From Rhodobacter calidifons (GTDB lineage: Bacteria; Pseudomonadota; Alphaproteobacteria; Rhodobacterales; Rhodobacteraceae): a DNA stretch of 64,000 nt. Within the stretch, counting starts at the first letter, position 1. Each line of letters opens with the position of its first letter. The notes beneath the pieces were generated by a model, which was not told where the DNA came from, ran no database searches, and saw only the letters and a list, made by a program, of their open reading frames with translations. The translations under genes were made by a program, and so were the position numbers. Below are positions 58,266-64,000 of the stretch, in pieces. The stretch spans positions 186,001-250,000 of the forward strand of contig NZ_JAANHS010000005.1 in the NCBI RefSeq assembly GCF_011174775.1, written 5' to 3'.

Positions 58266-59747
58266 TCAGAAGCCCACGTCCGGCCCACCGGCCCCTTGCC
58301 AGGGTCTGGCGAGGTTGCCGAAGCGGGTGAAGCGGCCCTCGAAGCTGAGTTCCACCGTGCCGATCGGCCCGTGGCGCTGCTTGCCGATGATCACCTCGGC
58401 CTTGCCATGCACCGATTCCATCACCGCCTGCCACTGGGCCATCTTTTCGAGCTCGTGGTCGCCCGGCTTCTCGCGCTCGCGGTAGTATTCCTCGCGGAAG
58501 ACGAACATCACCACATCGGCGTCCTGTTCGATCGAGCCGGATTCGCGCAGGTCGCTGAGCTGCGGGCGCTTGTCCTCGCGGCTTTCGACCTGGCGGCTCA
58601 GCTGCGACAGGGCGATCACGGGGATGTTGAGTTCCTTCGCGATCGCCTTGAGGCCTTGCGTGATCTCGGAAACCTCCTGCACCCGGCTGTCCCTGGACGA
58701 GCCCTTCAGAAGCTGGAGGTAGTCGATGAAGAGCACATCCAGCCCATGCGTCCGCTTCAGCCGCCGCGCCCGGGCCGCGACCTGGGAAATCGGCAGGGCG
58801 GGCGTGTCGTCGATATACAGGGGACAGGCTTCCAGCGCCTTCGCCGCCTCGACGAAACGGCGGAACTCGGCTTCGGTCATGTCGCCGCGGCGGATCTGCT
58901 CCGACGGAACCTCGGAGGCTTCGGACAGGATGCGCGCGGCCAGCTGCTCGGCCGACATCTCGAGGCTGAAGAAGCCGACCACCCCGCCTTCAACCGCCCC
59001 CTCGGTGCCATCCGGCAGGCGGCCGCGCCGATAGGCCCTGGCGATGTTGAAGGCGATGTTGGTGGCCAGCGAGGTCTTGCCCATCGACGGACGGCCCGCA
59101 AGGATCAGCAGGTCCGACGGATGCAGGCCCCCCAGCTTTCTGTCCATGTCGATCAGGCCGGTGGAGATGCCCGCCAGGCCCCCATCGCGCTGGTAGGCCG
59201 CGTTGGCGACGTTGACGGCGTCGGTTACCGCCTTGAGAAAGCTTTGAAACCCGCGTTCGGCGACACCCTGTTCTCCCAGCTTGTACAGCCGCTGTTCGGC
59301 CTCGATGATCTGGTCCCTGGGCTCGGAGGCCACCTCGACCTTCGCCGCCTGCGCCGCGATGTCCCGGCCGAGCTGGATCAGTTCCCTCCGCACGGCGAGA
59401 TCGTAGATCATCTGCGCATAGTCGCGCGCCGCATAGGCCGAGATCGCCGCCCCGGCCAGCCGTACCAGATAGGCCGGGCCGCCCAGTTCCTTCAGGCCGG
59501 GATCGTCCTCGAGATAGCCTTTCAGCGTGACTGGCGAGGCCAGCGCGTTCTTCTGGATGCGCGCGGCAGCAATCTCGAAGATGCGCTGGTGCACGGGGTC
59601 GAAGAAATGCTCGGCCTTCACCAATGAGGATACGCGGTCGAAGATGTCGTTGTTGGTGAGGATCGCGCCCAGAAGCTGTTGTTCGGCCTCGATATTGTGG
59701 GGAAGCGCTTCTGCCTCCGGGGGCTTGACGGTGGTTATCTCGTTCAT
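58266..59747 (-). CDS. dnaB: Replicative DNA helicase DnaB
   Basis: 493-residue hexameric helicase of the replication fork. N-terminal helical domain (PHNIEAEQQLLGAILTNNDI at residue 16), linker, then the RecA-like ATPase with Walker A AGRPSMGKTSLATNIAFN near 215, Walker B LFIDYLQLL near 335, and SQLSRQVESREDKRPQLSDL near 380. The ATG at 59747 follows GGAGGCAGCA. The 218-base upstream gap has two DnaA-box-like TGTGGAC sequences. Confidence 0.97.
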   Translation of the reverse strand: MNEITTVKPPEAEALPHNIEAEQQLLGAILTNNDIFDRVSSLVKAEHFFDPVHQRIFEIAAARIQKNALASPVTLKGYLEDDPGLKELGGPAYLVRLAGAAISAYAARDYAQMIYDLAVRRELIQLGRDIAAQAAKVEVASEPRDQIIEAEQRLYKLGEQGVAERGFQSFLKAVTDAVNVANAAYQRDGGLAGISTGLIDMDRKLGGLHPSDLLILAGRPSMGKTSLATNIAFNIARAYRRGRLPDGTEGAVEGGVVGFFSLEMSAEQLAARILSEASEVPSEQIRRGDMTEAEFRRFVEAAKALEACPLYIDDTPALPISQVAARARRLKRTHGLDVLFIDYLQLLKGSSRDSRVQEVSEITQGLKAIAKELNIPVIALSQLSRQVESREDKRPQLSDLRESGSIEQDADVVMFVFREEYYREREKPGDHELEKMAQWQAVMESVHGKAEVIIGKQRHGPIGTVELSFEGRFTRFGNLARPWQGAGGPDVGF

Positions 59748-59965
59748 TGCTGCCTCCTGCCGTCGCCTTCTCTGCCTTATCCGGGGGGGCCCGGCAATCC
59801 GGGAACAACCCTGTGGACAAGGCGGGGCGATTCGAACGCGTTGTAAGGGTCGCGGGTCAGCCTACCATATTTTGGGTCGGACCTGTGGACGGATCGAGTC
59901 GCGCGATGCTGTCCCCAGAAGCGCCCACAGGGTTTCCCACCGAAATCCGGCGGCCTTCCGCCCGG

Positions 59966-60646
59966 TCAGGCCGGTTTTCGCGCATCCTGCCAGGCGCGGG
60001 GCGCCTTGAGGAAGCGTTCCACCTCGGCCAGGGTCTTGTCGTCGAAGGACCCTTGCGCCCGCGCCTCGGCCAGCACGTCCCACCAGGTGCAGAGGTGGTG
60101 CAGCCGCACCCCATGCGCGCCAAGCTTCGCCTCGGTGTCGGGGAAGATGCCGTAGTAGAAGATCACCGCCGTATGGCCGCAGGTGGCGCCGGTCTCGCGG
60201 ATCGCCTCGACGAACGAGAGTTTCGAGCCGCCGTCGGTGGTCAGGTCCTCGACCAGCAGGACGCGCTGGCCGGGCGTCATCGCGCCCTCGATCCGGGCGT
60301 TGCGGCCATAGCCCTTGGGCTTCTTGCGGACGTAGGTCATCGGCAGCGCAAGGCGTTCGGCCACCAGCGCCGCGAAGGGGATGCCCGCCGTCTCGCCGCC
60401 CGCGATGTTGTCGAAGGCCTCGAACCCGGCCTCGCGCAGCACCGTGACGGCCAGGAAATCCATCAGGGTGGACCGGATGCGGGGGTAGCTGATGAGCTTG
60501 CGGCAGTCGATGTAGGTGGGGCTGGGCAATCCGCTCGCCAGCGTGAAGGGCGTCTCGGCGTTGAAGTGGACGGCCTTGATCTCCAGCAGGGCACGCGCGG
60601 TGAGGCGGGCGATTTCCTCTTTCGGCGGATAGGTCGAGGGGATCAT
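59966..60646 (-). CDS. pyrE: Orotate phosphoribosyltransferase
   Basis: 226-residue pyrimidine enzyme (orotate + PRPP to OMP). [19 protein letters not shown] near residue 33, the [17 protein letters not shown] block near 80, [17 protein letters not shown] near 104 and the PRPP loop [18 protein letters not shown] near 130. The start at 60646 follows AAAGGA; upstream in-frame residues run into a repeat. Downstream of pyrC on the same strand, so the two pyrimidine genes probably form one unit. Confidence 0.95.
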   Translation of the reverse strand: MIPSTYPPKEEIARLTARALLEIKAVHFNAETPFTLASGLPSPTYIDCRKLISYPRIRSTLMDFLAVTVLREAGFEAFDNIAGGETAGIPFAALVAERLALPMTYVRKKPKGYGRNARIEGAMTPGQRVLLVEDLTTDGGSKLSFVEAIRETGATCGHTAVIFYYGIFPDTEAKLGAHGVRLHHLCTWWDVLAEARAQGSFDDKTLAEVERFLKAPRAWQDARKPA

Positions 60647-60666
60647 GTCTGGTCCTTTCGGGCGGG

Positions 60667-60716
60667 GCTCGTCGTGCGCCTTCGGCTGCTCTCCGCGCCA
60701 GCGACGAGCGACGAAG
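60667..60716. repeat. CTCGTCG/CGACGAG repeat element, copy 2
   Basis: GCTCGTCG (60667-60674) pairs with CGACGAGC (60702-60709), and CCTTCG pairs with CGAAGG, giving interleaved inverted repeats. Related in reverse complement to 9030-9097. It lies between pyrC and pyrE. Confidence 0.6.
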
Positions 60717-60731
60717 GAGACAAGGAGCGGG

Positions 60732-61772
60732 TCAGGGAAGAACGTGCCAGTGCACGGGGAAGCCGGGGTTGAAGACGGTGACGGGGCCGGGCTCGGCATG
60801 GATCTTCTCGGGCCAGGTGCAGGGTTCGGCCCGCTTTTCCAGGGCGATCGTGCCCGCGTTCACCGGCAGACGGTAGAAGGCGGGTCCGTGGCGCGAGGTG
60901 AACCCCTCCAGCCGGTCCAGCGCACCTTCCTCTTCGAAGACATGCGCCAGCAGCGACAGCGTGTTCGTCGCGGTGAAGCAGCCCGCGCAGCCGCAGGCAT
61001 GTTCCTTCAGCGCGTCCACATGCGGCGCGCTGTCGGTGCCGAGGAAGTAACGCGGATTGCCCGAGGTGGCGGCCCGGCGCAGGGCCAGCCGATGCTTTTC
61101 GCGCTTGGCCACGGGCAGGCAGTAATAATGCGGCCTGATGCCGCCCGCGAGGATGTGGTTGCGGTTGATGATCAGATGATGCGTGGTGATCGTCGCGGCA
61201 AGGTTCTCGCCACCCCCGGCTGCATAGGCCACGCCTTCCTCGGTGGTGATGTGTTCCATCACCACGCGCAACTCGGGCAGGCGGCGGCGCAGGGGGGCGA
61301 GGACCGTGTCGATGAACACCGCCTCGCGGTCGAAGATATCCACCTGCGGGTCCGTCACCTCGCCGTGGGTGCAAAGCGGAAGGCCGATCCGGGCCATGGT
61401 CTCCAGCACCGGCATGACCCGGGTCAGATCGCGCACCCCGGACTGCGAGTTCGTCGTGGCCCCCGCCGGGTAAAGTTTCACCGCCTTCACCAGCCCCGAG
61501 GCCGCCGCGCGTTCCACATCCGCAGGATCGGTGCCCTCGGTCAGATACAGCGTCATCAGCGGCTGGAAGCTCATCCCCTCGGGCAGGGCGGCGAGGATGC
61601 GGTCGCGGTAGGCGAGGGCGTCGTCCAGCGTCACCACCGGCGGCACCAGGTTCGGCATGACGATCGCGCGGGCGAAATGACGGGCGGTTTCGGGCAGCAC
61701 GGCCCGCAGCATCGCGCCGTCGCGCAGGTGCAGGTGCCAGTCGTCCGGGCGGGGCAGGGTGATCCGTTGCAT
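60732..61772 (-). CDS. pyrC: Dihydroorotase, PyrC type
   Basis: 346-residue zinc amidohydrolase of the E. coli-type (class II) dihydroorotases. [13 protein letters not shown] at residue 11 holds the first metal ligands, [15 protein letters not shown] near 100 the carboxylated Lys, CTHGEV near 135, [12 protein letters not shown] near 180 and FLGTDSAPH near 248 with the catalytic Asp. The start at 61772 ([13 protein letters not shown]) matches the family; a longer version from 61832 is possible but not needed. Followed by pyrE. Confidence 0.94.
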   Translation of the reverse strand: MQRITLPRPDDWHLHLRDGAMLRAVLPETARHFARAIVMPNLVPPVVTLDDALAYRDRILAALPEGMSFQPLMTLYLTEGTDPADVERAAASGLVKAVKLYPAGATTNSQSGVRDLTRVMPVLETMARIGLPLCTHGEVTDPQVDIFDREAVFIDTVLAPLRRRLPELRVVMEHITTEEGVAYAAGGGENLAATITTHHLIINRNHILAGGIRPHYYCLPVAKREKHRLALRRAATSGNPRYFLGTDSAPHVDALKEHACGCAGCFTATNTLSLLAHVFEEEGALDRLEGFTSRHGPAFYRLPVNAGTIALEKRAEPCTWPEKIHAEPGPVTVFNPGFPVHWHVLP

Positions 61773-61954
61773 CTGCCCCGGGTAGCGCAATCCCGACCGC
61801 GATTCCAGTGGCATTGCCGCGCGAAATTGCACAGGATCGGCGGCACGGAAAGTGCCTTCGATGATCCGCCGCCTTCTGCCTGACGCGGATCACCCGGGAA
61901 CGGATCGGACATCTCCACCGCATGCTGGAAAGCCACGAGGGAAAGCCACGAAGA

Positions 61955-62848
61955 CTAGACTGTTTCTCCGGTCAGTTCCGCCAGCCTGCGGGCGAAGCGC
62001 GGGGCGTTCAGGCGCGCGGTGACCGACCGGCAGATCTTGATCTCGCGCCTGGGGTGGCCCGACAGCCGCGCCGCCGCAAGGATCGCGCGCAGATAGCTGC
62101 CGTTCGACCGCCGCGCGCGCCAGAGCCAGGAAAAGCGGTCCGCCGACATCTTGCCTTCCATCGCCGCCTCGATGATCCGGTCCAGCACCTTCATCTCGCG
62201 AAGCGTGTCCTCGGTCCCCTCGCCGGTATAGCGGGCGTGCAAGGGCGTGACCCAGGGCCGCTGGAACAGGGCGGCATGCATCGCATCGGGCTGGTGCAGC
62301 GGGTCGTGGATCAGCCAGACGCGGCTGGCGCTTTCGGTCATGTCGGGCGCATAGCCGTAGCGGCCGCGAAAGTTGATCCGCCGCGCGATCCGGTGGCGTT
62401 CGTCCCAGCCCGCAAGCGACGGGTCCAGCGTCGCGCGCGGGGCGATCAGCACCAGTTCCGCCTGCGGCGCGGTGATCGAATAGGCCGCCGCCGCATAGCC
62501 CGCAGGCCCCGCGCCGTAAAAGACCACGCGGTCGAAATCCTCGAGAAACCCGTCATCGGCCAGCTGGTCGAAATAGCGAAACACCGCCGGATCGCGCCAC
62601 CAGGTCTCGCCCTCGGCCAGGATGGTCAGCAGCGACCAGCCCCGCGCCTTGGCAAGGGGGTAGTGTTCGGGCAACTTGTCCTCGCGTTCGCGCAAGGTGG
62701 CGGCATCCTCGAAGGTCACCAGAAGCTCGGGCCGTTCTTCGGCAAAGAACGCATAATGCCGCTCGCCCAAAGGCAGGAAATCGCCGTCGCCTTCGGCAAT
62801 TTCCAGCATCGGGCGCTGCCAGTCTGGGGGCTCGGAGGGATCGGACAT
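61955..62848 (-). CDS. Conserved protein of unknown function (often labelled PAPS reductase in relatives)
   Basis: 297-residue soluble protein. After an acidic N-terminus, VVFYGAGPAGYAAAAYSI near residue 108 resembles a nucleophile-elbow or Rossmann turn, followed by ELVLIAPRATLDP; the C-terminal third is basic (WLWRARRSNGSYLRAILAAARL). I recall close homologues in Rhodobacteraceae carrying the name phosphoadenosine phosphosulfate reductase, but neither the PAPS-binding loop nor the catalytic ECG(I/L)H is present, so I do not use that name. No ribosome binding site is evident; an 11-bp direct repeat straddles the promoter region. Confidence 0.7.
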   Translation of the reverse strand: MSDPSEPPDWQRPMLEIAEGDGDFLPLGERHYAFFAEERPELLVTFEDAATLREREDKLPEHYPLAKARGWSLLTILAEGETWWRDPAVFRYFDQLADDGFLEDFDRVVFYGAGPAGYAAAAYSITAPQAELVLIAPRATLDPSLAGWDERHRIARRINFRGRYGYAPDMTESASRVWLIHDPLHQPDAMHAALFQRPWVTPLHARYTGEGTEDTLREMKVLDRIIEAAMEGKMSADRFSWLWRARRSNGSYLRAILAAARLSGHPRREIKICRSVTARLNAPRFARRLAELTGETV

Positions 62849-63016
62849 ACAAGGCTATCTTGGTTACGGAATGACTACAGAGTTCGAACTTGGCGAGAGA
62901 TTCGGGCCGCGACAAGGCTATCGGGTGTTATCTGAATGTTTCCCTGTGACCGGGACGCCATTATTCAAGGGTACGTAAACAATGCACAACCGAAAGTTGC
63001 CGAAGTCGCGCGCGTC

Positions 63017-64000
63017 TCACCCTTTCTGCAAGGATCGGCCGATGTGAGGCCGCCAGATCGACTCGGCCTCTTCCCGGGTCAGCACGCGGGCAGGGCCAGC
63101 CATCAGAAGCTGGCCATACAGGCTGCGCCAGGTATCATGCCGCATCAGCGCGTGAAATCTGGCGTGGCGCCATGCCACGGCGGCGGCGTGCATCGCGCCG
63201 AGCGCCTGATCGCGGCGCAGGTCGTCACGCAGCGCCCGGCTGTCCAGCGCCAGAATGGTGCGGTCCTCCTCGGTGTCGAAGTTCCGTTCGATCCAGTAGC
63301 CCGCGTCAAGGCCCGCGTCGGCATGAACCGCGCGGCCACGGTCGCGCTTCAGCAGGAAGCTTTCGACCGCACCCAGGGGATAGTGGTTCAGCTGCACGAG
63401 GGCATGATTGTCCTGTCCCATGTCCGAAAAGATGCGCCGCTGGTGAAAGGCGGTCGGCAGCGCACGGCCCGAGCCGTCGAACCAGCGCTGCCCCGCCATC
63501 CGCGCCTCGACCGGCGCGCGCGGCCGATGCACGCCCAGCTTGCAGTAGCTGCCGTCGTTCCTGACCAGCGTCTTGAACAGCGATGCCCGCCAGGGCCAGT
63601 AGAGAACCTTCGGCGCGGCGCGGGTGAAGGTCTCGGTGACGGGCGCGTCCTCGAACCGCACCACCCCGGCATTGCCGAACAGCCGCCAGGTCAGGGTGAT
63701 CGCCGTCGCCTCGGGCAGGGCCGCCAGCAAATCCGGGATCGTCCGGTCACCGACATGGACGTTGACGAACTCATCGATGTCCAGCGGCAGCAGCCAGTCC
63801 GCCCCCGTCACCAGCGGATGCCGGTCCGCCCGCTTCAGCGCCGACCACTGCGGCCCCTCGGGATGCGGTCCCGGATTGCGGATGTGCGACAGCCAGCCCA
63901 ACGCCTCCAGCCGGTCCAGCATCGCATCGGTGCCGTCGTCGCAGTCATTCGAAAAGACCAGGAAATCGGTGATCCCGCAGGCCCGGTGATGCGCGAGCCA
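63017..64000 (-). CDS. Glycosyltransferase family 2-like protein, N-terminus cut by the window edge
   Basis: 328 codons in view, open at the right edge. The first residues, WLAHHRACGITDFLVFSNDC, correspond to the first alpha/beta unit of a Glyco_tranf_2_4 domain; then PLDIDEFVNVHVGDRT, ITLTWRLFGNAG and LVQLNHYPLGA. Each has a close counterpart in the first domain of the 13835-15511 protein, so the two are paralogues. Unlike that protein it has no C-terminal methyltransferase-like domain. About 20-30 N-terminal residues should lie outside the window. Substrate unknown. Confidence 0.85.
   Translation of the reverse strand, partial: WLAHHRACGITDFLVFSNDCDDGTDAMLDRLEALGWLSHIRNPGPHPEGPQWSALKRADRHPLVTGADWLLPLDIDEFVNVHVGDRTIPDLLAALPEATAITLTWRLFGNAGVVRFEDAPVTETFTRAAPKVLYWPWRASLFKTLVRNDGSYCKLGVHRPRAPVEARMAGQRWFDGSGRALPTAFHQRRIFSDMGQDNHALVQLNHYPLGAVESFLLKRDRGRAVHADAGLDAGYWIERNFDTEEDRTILALDSRALRDDLRRDQALGAMHAAAVAWRHARFHALMRHDTWRSLYGQLLMAGPARVLTREEAESIWRPHIGRSLQKG

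Noticed and set aside
61928-61953. Direct repeat GAAAGCCACGA upstream of the pyrC gene region
   Set aside because: Only two imperfect tandem copies at the end of a gene; no sign of function.

Overview
The window is a GC-rich, densely packed chromosomal segment of an alphaproteobacterium. Gene content points to a Rhodobacter-like member of the Rhodobacteraceae/Paracoccaceae: an iscR-suf operon with an IscR that lacks the usual cysteine triad, an Irr-type iron box, a sitABCD operon behind a Mur/Fur-like box, a complete-alpha-subunit pntAB, and several families of short intergenic repeats that I associate with this family. The assignment is by eye; no 16S rRNA is present. I see no prophage, insertion sequence, CRISPR array or plasmid function. 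No gap between genes exceeds about 300 bases.

Layout. 1-10.6 kb: the edge of a kynureninase gene (minus strand), a small isoprenylcysteine-methyltransferase-like protein, pntA - small zinc-ribbon gene - pntB, then typA, a YitT-like membrane protein, NADP isocitrate dehydrogenase, and a three-gene minus-strand set (HD hydrolase, small unknown, alpha/beta hydrolase). 10.6-20 kb: the Fe-S assembly operon iscR - cysteine desulfurase - sufB - glycosyltransferase/methyltransferase fusion - sufC - sufD - two small membrane proteins - sufS, with an Irr-like box on its promoter and a second copy inside the desulfurase gene, followed by tRNA-Arg(CCG). 20-28 kb: sitABCD metal uptake, then a tight four-gene set (methyltransferase, glycosyltransferase, SDR, PHP hydrolase). 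28-35 kb: the divergent histidine-utilisation locus hutIHU / hutFC around a HutC-like operator; hutG is not here. 35-39.6 kb: an exported MORN-repeat protein, glutamine-dependent NAD synthetase, a small unknown and a LysR regulator. 39.8-47.2 kb: two paralogous FAD/GcvT-type demethylating oxidoreductases, an MttB-family methyltransferase and a HIBADH-type dehydrogenase, read divergently from LysR: the best candidate for an undescribed catabolic pathway, probably for a methylated amine. 47.3-64 kb: housekeeping genes (cystathionine gamma-lyase type enzyme, SDR, purF, cvpA, radA, PqiA-like, mlaF, mlaE, alr), a P1B-4 metal ATPase gene with two mutually compensating frameshifts, dnaB, pyrE, pyrC, an unknown protein and the edge of a second glycosyltransferase that is a paralogue of the one in the suf operon.

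Common themes are iron and metal handling (Irr box, suf, sit, P1B-4 ATPase), amino-acid and methylamine catabolism under dedicated repressors/activators (hut, LysR cluster, kynU) and nucleotide synthesis (purF, pyrE, pyrC). Short dispersed repeats occupy many of the intergenic gaps: three copies of a CTCCGGCGGGAG-TATTT element, three of a GGATATTTG-GGACAGATGAA element, two of a GGTGCGCT/AGCGCACC hairpin, two of a CTCGTCG/CGACGAG element, and three clusters of AT-cored palindromes.
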